Below, one piece after another: positions 11,452-21,221 of a stretch of DNA of 64,000 nucleotides. Every line of letters begins with the position of its first letter. Position 1 is the stretch's first letter. Below the pieces are notes generated by a model. That model worked only from the letters and a program-made list of their open reading frames with translations. It made no database searches and was not told where the DNA came from. Position numbers and translations under genes: made by a program. The stretch comes from Chondrus crispus (lineage: Eukaryota; Rhodophyta; Florideophyceae; Gigartinales; Gigartinaceae): contig NW_005179187.1 of NCBI RefSeq assembly GCF_000350225.1, forward strand, positions 45,085-109,084, read 5' to 3'.

Positions 11452-12113
11452 GTGCTATCGATGAAGGCCGTGCCGAGGAGGACCGGCACGGCGAGCTGGT
11501 CCGCGACTACGAACGGAATTCGGAACACCGTGTTCTTCAACCGCACGGCCAGGCGAACGACGGCCGAAAGCTTGAGGGGGTTGCCATTCGCGCCTGCCAG
11601 TCGTGGCAGAGGTGCGTCGTGCACGACGTAACGCGTCCAATCGGGGGGAAGGTCGGCCTTCCTCACCAGATTATACCCCGAGCACGTATCAACGGCGATC
11701 GTGCGGGGTTTAAATGCATTTCCCTCTGTGGCTATCGAGCCGAGGACGTTGTAAATCTTCGACGTCATAAGAAAAATGACGCCGTCGACAACCTTCGGGG
11801 CGGCCTTATCGGTGAGGTCGTTCCGCCGGGACCTTCGATTTCGTTGCTGGCCCCGCTTGCGTTTCCTTCTCCCCCTTTCTTGGGGCTTCCGCGGATCAGT
11901 GACGCCCCTCGGATTATTCGAGTCTGTATGACACGGACCCCTCTCCGGCGACCTTGGGCTCGGTGTAGTCAGGGGATCGACCGAATCTTTTCGGTCGTCG
12001 TTGCCCCCGTCGCCATCGTTACGCCTCACCGGGACGTCGGCTGTCCCGGTGTCTTGTCCTCCTAACGTCGGGCGTTCGGAGGCCTCGGCGTTCGCTCCCT
12101 CCTGTATCGGCAT
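11433..12113 (-). CDS. TE-A retropepsin-like protease
   Basis: The ATG is at 12113 and the protein has 226 residues. The first 100 are charged and low in complexity. The active-site region reads AVDTCSGYNLV, followed about 90 residues later by VPVLLGTAFID, which fits the LLG-x-DFI flap-side motif of Ty3 proteases. Here the usual DTG or DSG triplet is DTC. The frame ends 19 nt into the next ORF, whose sequence (VRCIDIEAQRLEL) is the normal continuation of the protease. A -1 shift near 11450 is therefore needed, by frameshifting or through an indel. No clear slippery heptamer is visible. Confidence 0.75.
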   Translation of the reverse strand: MPIQEGANAEASERPTLGGQDTGTADVPVRRNDGDGGNDDRKDSVDPLTTPSPRSPERGPCHTDSNNPRGVTDPRKPQERGRRKRKRGQQRNRRSRRNDLTDKAAPKVVDGVIFLMTSKIYNVLGSIATEGNAFKPRTIAVDTCSGYNLVRKADLPPDWTRYVVHDAPLPRLAGANGNPLKLSAVVRLAVRLKNTVFRIPFVVADQLAVPVLLGTAFIDSTCDVST

Positions 12114-12202
12114 TACAGGAGCTCCCGTGCTCGCCTCTGGTAGCCGGGGATTTATTATCGGACAATACCCCCCGTGTCCTTGGCGAGCACGCGGGGTGGG
12201 GT

Positions 12203-14107
12203 CTATTTCGTGAAGAAAAGACGGCTCACGCGACCGCGTGTACGTAACCGTCTTTGCCCTTTTTTCGAACTACCCGCGCTATCGGAGCTAACCTCCTGGC
12301 TATCGACGGCCAGGTCTTCTTCGGGTAGCCGGCGGCGTGGGTCGGGACGATTCCCCCACTGCGGCTCGGCGGCCTTGGTGAAGTACTCGGGTACTTCCGG
12401 GCCTTCACCTGCGGCGTCCGGTCGTCGCAAGATATGGGGGACGAAGCGAGTCAGTTCTCCTTCGTGACCCTCCGTGGGTAGAGAGTACGGATCCTCTACC
12501 CAGTCTTGCAGGTACATTATCGCATTTTGTACCTGTTGGGGTAACTGAGAACGGTCTCGGTCCCCTCTTTCTCCTTGTCGGGGGTACCTGGTGTCCGCCT
12601 GCCGGTAGGCGGGTCCATCCCGACGATCGACTTCGTTACGACGGTACCCGCCTCCACGGGGGGCGAAGCGGGCGCCCCCACCTGATCGGGTCGGGAAACC
12701 TTGACGCGGGGGACGGCCCTCGCCCGCCGCTTGCCGGAGGAGACTACGCGCACAGGGGCGCGTCTCCATCTGGTAGCGGTAGTTCCTGTACGCCGTGAAC
12801 ATTCGTTGTTCCGGCGACAGGAACGGGCACGCGTACATGGCATGCCCGTACGTACGGCATAGCCAGCACAAGTACGAGCTGCCGTCCGTTGAGGCGAATG
12901 TCGCCGCGTGCCGCGCCTCCTCATCGGTGAGGAAGGGCAGGCGAGGGGCTTCGCCTCCTGCATTTCGGTTCGATATGTCCAGCTCTGCGACCCGGGGGTC
13001 CGTACCCCTTGCCACTCTTGGAGTGGCCGCGAACGCGGTCGCGCAATTCGATGTCGTTCCGGTCGACATCGGTGAGGGGGTTCGTGCCCCCACGGGCCCT
13101 GCTCCTTGCGTAATGAGGACAGGGTCGGCCTGCCACTCATCCTCCCCGACATGGAGGGTAGAGGCGGGCGAGCTTGTTGCGGCGGACTTCGTAGTCCTGC
13201 CAGCCCTCCCTGCCGGTTTCGAATCCGGCAGAGGTAAACCCCGTCGAGCGCGGTAAGTGGTCCCTTCCGCCGTTGCGATACAGCGGATGGTCGGAAGATC
13301 GGTCTTCTGGCGGCTCGGCAGCCGCTGCACTGTCTCGGAAACTGCGGCACGGGTCGCAGGAGCGAGTCCCCGCACGAAGTAGTGCGCGAGGGACTGTTCG
13401 GAGAACACTGCCGTGCACCGGAACGCGGCAGTTTTGAGCCGGTCCGCGAACGTGCTCTCCGTTTCATGAGATTGCTGTCGCGCCGTCGCGACAGCGTCGT
13501 ACGCTTCACCTAACACGTCGTCGGTTAGGTAGCGTTTCAGGAACTGGTTCACGAGTCCCGGCCAACTCACGTCGTCGTGTAGTTGGCCGGCGCGGAGGTC
13601 ACGCATCGTATAACTCGTATACAGGCGCTCCGCGTCGCGCTCTAAGAAGTGCGGGAGGACTCTCACCGCAACACCTTCGGTCAGGTGTTGCGAGTTGAAG
13701 GTGATTGGGATATCCTTCAAGAACGGCAGCAGCTGGATCGGGTCGGTACCGTCGAAGCTGCGCATCGTGGGACGGATCCCCCGACATTGTTGGACGTACT
13801 TCGCGATCCGTCCCGCGTCACCCGAGGTAACGAGCCTCGAGGTGTTATCCAAGGGGTACATACGATAGTCAGCAACGGCGCTGAACTCGTGGATCATCGT
13901 ATGTACCGGCTCGAGCCCGGGTTCAGCGGGACCCAGCGTGCCGAAGGAGGTAACCGGTAGGGTACGGACGTCTACCGGACCTGGATGTTCGGCGTAACTC
14001 GCCGGCGGGTAGCCGCCCCAGCGGGGATCGACGGAGAACATCGGTTCTCCGGATCCGCGGGCTGCTCCTCCACGGTCCTGTTCGTCCGCGTACGATACGC
14101 GGTCCAC
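12203..14107 (-). CDS. TE-A Gag, main part with CCHC zinc knuckle
   Basis: This frame of 634 codons has no ATG at its 5' end (the first codon is GTG), and the frame stays open further upstream. The middle contains a capsid-like helical region (DPIQLLPFLKDIP ... FLKRYLTDDVLGEAYDAVATARQQ ... TFADRLKTAAF). A knuckle follows at residues 414-427, C-x2-C-x4-H-x4-C (CWLCRTYGHAMYAC), then an RG-rich tail suited to RNA binding. It ends in TAG. The upstream ORF at 14167-14880 is probably the Gag N-terminus in the other frame. Gag packages the RNA and assembles the particle. Confidence 0.8.
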   Translation of the reverse strand: MDRVSYADEQDRGGAARGSGEPMFSVDPRWGGYPPASYAEHPGPVDVRTLPVTSFGTLGPAEPGLEPVHTMIHEFSAVADYRMYPLDNTSRLVTSGDAGRIAKYVQQCRGIRPTMRSFDGTDPIQLLPFLKDIPITFNSQHLTEGVAVRVLPHFLERDAERLYTSYTMRDLRAGQLHDDVSWPGLVNQFLKRYLTDDVLGEAYDAVATARQQSHETESTFADRLKTAAFRCTAVFSEQSLAHYFVRGLAPATRAAVSETVQRLPSRQKTDLPTIRCIATAEGTTYRARRGLPLPDSKPAGRAGRTTKSAATSSPASTLHVGEDEWQADPVLITQGAGPVGARTPSPMSTGTTSNCATAFAATPRVARGTDPRVAELDISNRNAGGEAPRLPFLTDEEARHAATFASTDGSSYLCWLCRTYGHAMYACPFLSPEQRMFTAYRNYRYQMETRPCARSLLRQAAGEGRPPRQGFPTRSGGGARFAPRGGGYRRNEVDRRDGPAYRQADTRYPRQGERGDRDRSQLPQQVQNAIMYLQDWVEDPYSLPTEGHEGELTRFVPHILRRPDAAGEGPEVPEYFTKAAEPQWGNRPDPRRRLPEEDLAVDSQEVSSDSAGSSKKGQRRLRTRGRVSRLFFTK

Positions 14108-14166
14108 TTGCCGCCTACTTCCGGCGATAGGCGGTAAGGCTTGGGTCTCAGACGCGAAGTTCGCGT

Positions 14167-14880
14167 CTATTGGAGGACGGCTTCCTTCTGCAGTCCGACT
14201 GGTAGCGGCACCAGTCGGACGCCAACCTTCGGGGGCGGCGGCGCTCGGAGGTACGGTACCACCGGGCCCTCTCGAGGGGCATCGGGTAGCCTTTCGGCCA
14301 TGGTACGTTCCATGTCACGAGCACGCCGACGAGTGGCGTCGAGCTCAGCGGAGAGGTGCGCGAACGCACCCAATTGCTCTGCGGACGGAGAGGTTCGGTC
14401 CTCGGGTCGTCTCACCGAGGTCGGCCTCTCACGGCGACCTTGCCCGGACGGTCCGGGCGAGGCGAAACGGGAGTCTTCGACGAGCACTATCCGCGAGTGT
14501 AACTCGTCGATCAGTGCTCGGAGATTCTCTAAGGACTGCGTCACTCTATCGAACCTCCCTTTACGCAGGGAGCGGAGTTCGGCCATACATCGAGTGTATA
14601 CATGGTCCGATACATCGATCCGAAGGGAAGTACGGACTTCCTGGATGTATTCAGCTATGCGTTCGGACATCGCCGCCGCTCTTTCCTCGGAGGATCCGAG
14701 CGACGGTTTGCGGTCACGAGGACCTGTGTCGCCGTCGCCCGACGGGGCGGATAGGGACTGCACAGCGGCCGGACTCAGATCCGCCGCTTCGGAGCGGATC
14801 GAGGGCTCAAACTCTTGGCTCGTCTCGACGCGATCGGTTCGCGGAGGGAAGCGGAAGTCTTCTCTGAGATCGGACTCCAG
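14167..14880 (-). CDS. TE-A Gag N-terminal region, coiled coil
   Basis: The frame is open from a TAG at the primer-binding site to a TAG at 14167. The only internal ATG candidate begins MSERIAEYIQEV. Residues after it form charged helical segments (RIDVSDHVYTRCMAELRSLRKG, FDRVTQSLENLRALIDELHSRI), a likely coiled coil, then a proline-rich tail. The main Gag frame overlaps it in -1, so the two may be joined by frameshift or separated by a deletion. No ATG is seen near the leader start. Confidence 0.5.
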   Translation of the reverse strand: MESDLREDFRFPPRTDRVETSQEFEPSIRSEAADLSPAAVQSLSAPSGDGDTGPRDRKPSLGSSEERAAAMSERIAEYIQEVRTSLRIDVSDHVYTRCMAELRSLRKGRFDRVTQSLENLRALIDELHSRIVLVEDSRFASPGPSGQGRRERPTSVRRPEDRTSPSAEQLGAFAHLSAELDATRRRARDMERTMAERLPDAPREGPVVPYLRAPPPPKVGVRLVPLPVGLQKEAVLQ

Positions 14881-14887
14881 GGTCTTC

Positions 14888-14902
14888 TAGGTCGGGAGAC
14901 CA
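14888..14902 (-). other. Primer-binding site of TE-A
   Basis: One base inside the 5' LTR the minus strand reads TGGTCTCCCGACC. The TGG matches the CCA end of a tRNA, and the position is right for the minus-strand primer. The tRNA cannot be named from this window. Confidence 0.6.
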
Positions 14903-14903
14903 C

Positions 14904-15573
14904 TGTAGCATAAACACCCCCAACGGAGAGGGGTGTATGCACAGCTCGACGTAGACCCCGTCCGGACGGGAAGACGGGGGTGAAGCGGGACACCAGCTAA
15001 CGGCACCGGGCAGCGGGCCCGGGTAGCGTGGTAGAGCGGGAATGGGGAGGCCGCCGGTACGCGCGAGCGGTTCGACGCCTCGACGCCCCGGCGCGGTACT
15101 GGGTGACGATCCAGTACCGACGGGCGGAGGCGGAGCCGGCTCGTGGGCGTACCGCGCGCGTCCTCAACCCGCGCTCGGTGCCGCTCTAAGGTAGTTAGCG
15201 AACGCTACCTTAGAATAAGCGGGAAGTCGGACCTTGACGGTCGGTGGGTGACAAGTCCGTGCTTGTCCTCTTCCACCGCCGCCGGTCCGCTCCATATTTA
15301 ATGTACATAATAGCCTATCATAGTAGTACAGTACCGATGTACTGTAGCGACGTACTGTAGCGGTCGGTCGACACTGTAATACGGTCAGCCATCGAGGCTG
15401 ACAGTACACGTGTGTGCGCGTTCTTCGGTCCCGCACGTACACGTGTACACGTGCACCCCTCTATACTCGAGGGTACACGTGGTAGTACTGTAGAGCATCG
15501 AGCTCTATAGTAACTCATCCGATTCTGAGTTGATGTAATCTAAAATAAAGCCCCAAGGGGCGGTTATACTACA
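14904..15573 (-). repeat. TE-A 5' LTR
   Basis: This is the 670-bp partner of 2714-3383. The six differences are two near 15043-15051, one near 15082, one near 15395 and two near 15553-15561. On the sense strand it is upstream of gag and next to the primer-binding site. Confidence 0.9.
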
Positions 15574-16715
15574 ACTGCGACCGAGTAGAGGCGCATGAGG
15601 GAGCTCGCCGATTTCTGGAGAGCCACGCGAGCCTTCGAATAGGCATAAGGACGGGAACTCAGGTAGAGCTCCTCTACCTCGGAGAGGATGAACCGTCGCA
15701 GGGCGTCCGGCGAACGACCAACCAGGTGCTCGGCCATGCCGTCGACATAGATGACTTCGCCGGAACTGTACGCGAACGTCCTGTCGCAAGGGATCGCGTC
15801 GGGGATTTGATAGGGAACTCCCCCGCCCTTGCCCGTCAGCCTAGCAAGGACGAGGCCGGCCTCGTCCGCGCGACCTGCGTCGTAAATGCGACGCACGCGC
15901 ATGACGTCAGGGCGCAGAACGTCACGCGATAAGAACTCCGCGAGGGTGATTCCTGTTCTGGCGTACCGACGCCACGGGAACCTGAACCGCTCCACGGGCA
16001 GCGGCATCGAGCGAGCCAGGGCGGTGCCAAACCGCTGGGTGGTGTCGTCGGCCAACTCCGCCCCCGCTTCGAGATTACCTCGGGCCTTTGGAGGCAGGAG
16101 GCCCGCCTGCCGGCAGCTCCCCCATGCCCCATACGACCCGGGGCGCGGCTGGTAAGGCGCGCTCATACGCAGCGCGTCGGACATGTGGTCAGGAGGAACC
16201 TCTCCGACCTTCCTGCGTATGACGTTGCCCCCTTGGGGCAGGGCAGCCCCCGACGAGGCGGGACGAAATTCCACACTCCCGGCGGACCCCGAGGGGCCGC
16301 GACTCTTCTGGAAGGGCGGCAGCGCGGGCGCCACGGGAGGGACAAATCCCTCGACGCAAGAAGGATGCGCAACGGAGTCCCCGGAAGAGCCCGGGGGAGG
16401 TACTGTACGCGGGGGCATAGAGGCCCCCGAAAGCGGCAGAAGCGCGGGGAGCCCGACGGAAGGGCCCCCAGACGAAGGACGCGCTTCGGGAAGCGAAGAC
16501 ATGAGGGAGACGACGCGGTAAGCAGCGCTTGAGTGGCAACGACGAGGAACACCCGTGGCGGCGGGTGAGGAGAGGTGGATGAGGATGCAAAACCAGGGGG
16601 CACAGAGTACGGCGGGGACGTAAGGGCGGCAAGGTCGATCTGTGGACGGCGCCGAAGACAACGCCGGATCAAAGGGGAACAGGACCAAGGCTCGGGAAGC
16701 GACCGGGTCGGACAT
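15574..16715 (-). pseudogene. TE-B antisense ORF, 5' part (split by TE-A)
   Basis: The ATG at 16715 lies 55 nt from the TE-B 3' LTR and the frame runs on the opposite strand to that LTR. About 200 proline/serine-rich residues are followed by a denser segment (FRFPWRRYARTGITLAEFLSRDV, VRRIYDAGRADEAGLVLARL, VIYVDGMAEHLV). The frame runs into the TE-A LTR at 15573 and resumes at 2713. Before the insertion it was 507 codons. The start context matches the one in TE-A. I recognise no domain. Antisense ORFs downstream of pol are known in some plant Ty3 elements such as Grande, so an element-encoded accessory protein is plausible. Confidence 0.65.
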
Positions 16716-16725
16716 GGCTCTCTAA

Positions 16726-16770
16726 CTCCTCAAGGGTGAAAGTGGACGTTCACTCTTGAGGAGGGGGCCG
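16726..16770 (+). promoter_or_regulatory. TE-B polypurine tract and hairpin
   Basis: GAGGAGGGGGCCG directly precedes the LTR start TGTGGCATAA on the plus strand, which sets TE-B in plus orientation. The bases 16726-16740 pair with 16749-16763 at 14 of 15 positions. Site A in TE-A has the same order: hairpin, purine tract, LTR. Confidence 0.65.
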
Positions 16771-17434
16771 TGTGGCATAACGGCGGTTCGCAATTAGATT
16801 TAGATCAGATCAATACGAACCACACCCGCGCACACGTGTACCTCCACGTGTACGGAGGACGCGAGACCACACGCGTACACGTGTAGGAGGTGCTTACCAC
16901 CGCGCGCGCAGTACCCGTCTCACACGTGTGCTGTCAGCCCCGACGGCTGACAGCATTACAGCGTGGGACGACCCGCGCTACAGTAAGTTACTACAGCATA
17001 CCGGTACTGTAGTATTATGATAGACGCATTGTATACATTAAATACGAGCGCGACCGGCGGCGGGGTAGGTGGACAAGCATGGACTTGTCCACGACCTACC
17101 GCCTAGGTCCGTCTTCCAGCTTAACTGACGAGCGCAATCCGCCTCCGCGCGCGTTAACCGGGACAAAGCGGGTAGGGGACAGCCGCGTACGCGAGCGAGC
17201 CTAGATCCGCCTCTGCCCGTCGGCGCTGGTACGTTACCCAGCACCGCTCCTGGGCGTCGAGGCGAAGATCGGCCCGCGCGTGCGCTCGTCCCCGACCGTC
17301 CCGCTCTACCACGCTACCAGGGCCCACTTCCCTGTCCCGTTAGCTGTGTGTTCTCCCCGTCTTCTCGCCCCTCGTACTGGGTCTACATCGAGCTAAGTAT
17401 ACACCCCTCTCCGTTGGGGGGGTGTTATACTACA
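16771..17434 (+). repeat. TE-B 3' LTR
   Basis: It is 664 bp long, begins TGTGGCATAA and ends TTATACTACA. Its reverse complement aligns along its length with the TE-A LTRs, for example through the CCAACGGAGAGGGGTGTAT block near one end, so it is the same family in opposite orientation. The flanking pentamers GGCCG and GTTGA differ, so it is not a solo LTR. Confidence 0.8.
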
Positions 17435-18045
17435 GTTGAACCACGACAAACTGCAGAAAAGCACAAGAATCGGTAGTTAGAATCCACGGCCGCTTGAACC
17501 GGAATCGCGTAGTAGCCCTTGCGGCAGTAAAAGGTAGCAGGGTGTTCGTCACGAGATGGCTTACGAATCTTGATGGCAATGCCGTCTAGGGCACCGACGC
17601 ATCTTGGCAATGGATTCCATGGATACCTTGATGTCTGAAAGTCGTCTGCCATTTTCTTCAGTCCGTCGTAAGAATCCGGTAGACCGGGTAGCCCAAGCTC
17701 TTCGTTCAGAGCTTTCCATGTCTCTTTAAAAATTTGATACACCGTACTGCGCCCAACTTCAAACGCTGACATGCAACTTTAAACAGAATCTCCTGCCATC
17801 ATACGTAACAAAATGCCAAGCCTTGCACAGGGCGAAACATGCTCTCGACCGGCTCTTCGTGCCATACTGTCATTCTGCTGCAACCGATGGTGAACAAGAA
17901 ACAAAAGTCGCTCGAAATTTTGGCGATCCACCCGGTACGCCTTCGAAAATTCGAAGTCATTAAACATTCGGTTACTTTTGTTAAAACTCCACCCCGACGC
18001 AAATCTTTTGGTTTGAGAAGTCTCCTTCCCCGACGCGAATAACAT
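17435..18045 (-). pseudogene. PIF/Harbinger transposase, truncated
   Basis: The ATG at 18045 opens a frame with DRQNFERLLFLVHHRL and RLGILLRMMAGDS, the usual N-terminal helices of HARBI1-like proteins. A TAA at 17779-17781 interrupts it, and the same frame continues with VGRSTVYQIFKETW, a helix-turn-helix-like region, then RCVGALDGIAIKI, which holds the first catalytic Asp of the DDE nuclease. The frame ends after CRGST, where the TE-B LTR begins; the family normally continues with HDS. TE-B therefore inserted into an already or later dead transposase. The rest is not found in the window. Confidence 0.8.
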
Positions 18046-18275
18046 TTGATAGTGCCATGCAGATATATGATAACTATGATAACTGCAGCAGCTGAAAGTA
18101 CAGGGTTTTTCGTCTTACGGTTGTGCGCACTTCTTCGCGACACTCGACGCGAACGTCTTGGCGCACGAAGTGCCATCATGAAAAATCAGTTGGGATTTAT
18201 AAGCGACACGAAAGAGTGCCACATTTGGCTCTTGCCGTTGTGCCATGATCCTTAGAAGGTGGGGACGTCGGGAGA

Positions 18276-18359
18276 GCAGGCAAATTCGATGGGTGTGCAG
18301 GCAAATTCGATGGGGGTACAGGCAAATTCGATGGGGATGCAGGCAAATTCGACGGGGGT
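18276..18359. repeat. 21-bp tandem repeat, four copies
   Basis: Units starting at 18276, 18297, 18318 and 18339 share GCAGGCAAATTCGATGGG with small changes. There are no spacers, so it is not a CRISPR array. Confidence 0.85.
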
Positions 18360-18429
18360 GCCATCGAAAACAATTCCAATTCTACTCCCGAGATCGGAGC
18401 CCCTTCTGTCCGGTCCATCCGATCCCCGT

Positions 18430-18830
18430 TCTCTTGCTGTCAGGTAATTTCCCTTCTCCCGGTCCACACCCACTGGTTCCCTACGTTTTCCCTTCTGCCC
18501 TTCCCATGCCGCACACTTGTTTCCCCCTGCCCCCTCCTCCACTCCTCTCCCTTCTCCACTCCCATCCGTCCTCTTTCCTTACCACCTCGCACCCTCTCAC
18601 TCCTCCCTCACGTTCTTTCACGACTTGGCCCTCCCTCACTGCTCTCTCCGTGCCCCACCCCCCTCTCAGCCCTCTCCCGCACGTACACATCTTGCTTCTC
18701 AGCTTGCTGCAGTTCCCCGCCTCTCTTTCACAGCATGTCTACCCCACATATCAGTTTTACCAGCTTTTCCGCCAACACGCCCTTCCCCTTATTATTTCCC
18801 TTCACTCGCCCGCAGACCTTGTCCGTTCTC
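18430..18830. repeat. Pyrimidine-rich tract
   Basis: The plus strand is almost entirely C and T for some 400 bases, with CCCTCC and CTCTCC runs. The open frames in it are proline/serine low-complexity shadows. No gene is seen from here to 20040. Confidence 0.6.
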
Positions 18831-19170
18831 GACGCCTTGCCACCGCCACAGAGAGGATCGTCTAGCATTCCAAAAAGAACACAAAGATCTCACACAAGCA
18901 GCAAATATACGCCATTGACGAAGGTGTCGTGCACTACAGCCACGTGTGGCGGCTGTAGGCAGAGCGACGCGCGTTCGGACGCATAAGGAAATTCGGGAGA
19001 CGACCCGGTGGATGACCGGACCCGGGATCCGGGCGCGGCTTGCGCGGTAGAAAAGTAGCAACGTAGTCAGCAATAAAAGGGGGAGGAATTAAGAGAAAAA
19101 CAGAGCTAGCAGGACGGAGAGCACAGTAGTTGACGTAGGTCTCGCGCGGAGTGATCGACACGCGCGGGGA

Positions 19171-19252
19171 AGGCAGTTGGGATTCCAGGGGTGTAGATGG
19201 CTCGGTCGGTATGGGCGAGCCAGTACCGAGTCGAGGCTACAACCTGGAATCC
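19171..19252. other. Structured inverted repeat, possible LTR relic or RNA hairpin
   Basis: GGATTCCAGG at the left pairs with CCTGGAATCC at the right, and inner segments (CTCGGTCGGTA and TACCGAG) also pair. No gene flanks it closely. It may be the edge of an old element. Confidence 0.35.
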
Positions 19253-20042
19253 AGAAACCAAGGTAAGAGACCCAAGGCTTCGTGCCTCTTTACTTTGATA
19301 ATCGGGTTGACTATATAGTCCCCCGTCCCCGTAATGGCGAAGCTAAATTATACTGTAAATTAGAATAACTAGGAAATAACGGGTGTAACCCCGAGGGGAC
19401 CAAGTACAGCCCCCATAGGCCCTCTGGGTTGCGGAGGGATTACACGTGTCCACGGGGAGGTCCGGTAGAGCGGCAGGGGAGTCCACGTGTGCCCGTGGTA
19501 CACGTGGTGGCGGCGAGCGCGATTTTCGGCGAGATTAAGACAGCTGTCCCGGCACCGAGTACAGTGCACTACAGAAGGGCGGCGATTGCCTTCTTATCTG
19601 TCCAATTTTTACGGTAGAGACGGATGTGTGCATTCATCACAATACGTAGTCTCTCTAGGGGGAGGGGGGAAACGCATCCGTCGTCGCTGGAACCGGCAGT
19701 GTCGCAGTTGTTCAATCAGACGAAGCGCGACAAGATGAGAGACGAATTGGCGATATTTTGTACCTGGTCGTCGAAACCTCCCCACGGACACTGGGGAGGC
19801 CTTTGGCCTTATGATAGGCCGTATCGTATGGTTCGTCTCGTCTTTCTGCAAGGTTTTCTATCAGTACTGTGACCTTGCAATCTCGCCTCCGGTCTTGCCA
19901 GGACCTTCAAACATTTAATCCAACATGCCAATGCGTCGCCCCTGACACTGTTCTCCCTGGTCCGTCGCTCTTCCACCCTTTCCCTTTATCTCTCGTGCCT
20001 CGCCATGACGTCCCGCTCGCTGCCCGCGCACATGCCTAAAGA

Positions 20043-20300
20043 ATGATACGATTGCTAACCGCCTTGGATACCGTGTTGAGAGTGGTGGCGACAGATTTAG
20101 CGAAGATCCAGGCCAATCCATCTGCGGACGCCCCTGTCGACTTGTATGCTGAAACTACAAGTGGCGAAGAGTCTCTAGAGGCGGTGGTTATTAGTGCGTT
20201 TGCTGGAAAAGAATGGCACGAAATCAAGCAACTGCCAACAATTTTGCGACTATGCCTGCTCGTAACGAGCTATCATAACAGAGTACGTTTGTTTTTCTGA
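20043..20300 (+). CDS. Short hypothetical ORF
   Basis: An ATG at 20043 opens 85 codons of balanced composition (TALDTVLRVVATDLAKIQ, EESLEAVVISAFAGKEWHEI), mostly predicted helix. It stops at the edge of the CATG-rich repeat. It could be the start of a larger gene that was cut off. No family is recognised. Confidence 0.25.
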   Translation: MIRLLTALDTVLRVVATDLAKIQANPSADAPVDLYAETTSGEESLEAVVISAFAGKEWHEIKQLPTILRLCLLVTSYHNRVRLFF

Positions 20301-20339
20301 TAGTCTAAACTTTCCCATACGACGCCCATGCTAAACCAA

Positions 20340-20760
20340 TGCATGCATGGCGATTTACCCATACTTGCACGAGCAGAAATTTCCCAAGTGTTTCCTATGC
20401 GGAGAAATGCGCCATGATTGCGTGGACGTGCATGGCTTGGTTTATGGGCTTGCATTGGGAATTTGCATGGGCTTTCATAGGCTTGCATTGGCCATGTGCA
20501 TGGGATTGAATTGGGAGTCTGCATGGGCATGCATGGGATTTTCCATGGGCTTGCATTGGAAACTTGCATGGGATTTTGCATGGGATCGCATTGGGAATGT
20601 GCATGGGCTTGGAAGGGATTTTTGCACGGGTTTGCGTTAGCCATCTGCATAGGCTTGCATTGGCCATATACATGGCCTTGCATGGGCTTTCTGCATGTAC
20701 TTGATTTGGCTATTTGCATGGGCTTGCATTGACCTTTGCATAGGCTTGCATGGGTCTACT
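20340..20760. repeat. Degenerate CATGGGCTTGCA-type repeat
   Basis: Imperfect units of about 10-22 bp built from TGCATGGG, CTTGCATTGG and GGAATTTGCATGG fill about 400 bp. Both strands show long artificial frames. A related composition occurs at 34083-34500. Confidence 0.7.
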
Positions 20761-20793
20761 GGGCGGTTTTCTTTCGCTCTAGCCGTACAGGTT

Positions 20794-20834
20794 TCCTCCT
20801 TTAGTTTATGCTACGAGCATAAACTAAAGGAGGA
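20794..20834. repeat. Perfect palindrome, 19-bp arms, 3-nt loop
   Basis: Bases 20794-20812 are the exact reverse complement of 20816-20834. The loop is ACG. Confidence 0.9.
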
Positions 20835-21221
20835 GACTTGCATAGTTTACAACACTATAATACAAGACCCGAACGTCGAGGCGAATCTTTTCGCGCTTGC
20901 AGATGCTGGGGATGGTGGCGGTCGCGAGTGGAGCCCGCGGCCTGCTCCGCTAGTACACTTTTTTGGCAGGCGGTGTCGTGTGCTTCTGGCTATAGAGCGC
21001 CGTTCGCAGTCTCTCGCAAAGCGCTAATAGTGGCCGGCCGGAGCGGGGCCGGACAGCTGTGGGCGTCATCATGCACTATAATGGTGCACGGCGCATCCCA
21101 AGATCGTTCCAATGCTGACATGCTAGTGGCGCACCAGCAAAGCCTTTGTTGCGTCAAGTCAAGTCGAATTGAACTATTGAGTCGGAGAAACTTTGTTCGG
21201 GCCTTCCATGACTCCCTGGGC

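Larger units (their letters stand above)
2714..15573 (-). mobile_element. TE-A: complete Ty3/gypsy LTR retrotransposon, chromodomain type
   Basis: Two 670-bp LTRs in the same orientation (2714-3383 and 14904-15573) differ at six positions. Between them on the minus strand come a primer-binding site, gag with a CCHC knuckle, a retropepsin, RT, RNase H, integrase and a chromodomain, then a ~4.1-kb 3' region and a polypurine tract. Flanks are ACCGC (2709-2713) and ACTGC (15574-15578), a 5-bp target duplication with one change. The pol region carries several stops and a frameshift, so the copy cannot make a full polyprotein by ordinary translation. It interrupts an ORF of TE-B. Confidence 0.9.

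Noticed and set aside
16771..17434. Solo LTR
   Set aside because: Flanking pentamers differ, and a polypurine tract and element sequence adjoin the left side, so it is a 3' LTR.
18276..18359. Evenly spaced 21-bp repeats as a CRISPR array
   Set aside because: The units are contiguous without unique spacers, and the surrounding DNA is eukaryotic.
20347..20732. Repetitive proteins on both strands at 20.3-20.7 kb
   Set aside because: All frames come from the CATGGGCTTGCA repeat and none shows other coding signs.
20794..20834. miRNA precursor
   Set aside because: The loop is only 3 nt and the arms are exact. Pre-miRNAs normally have larger loops and mismatches.
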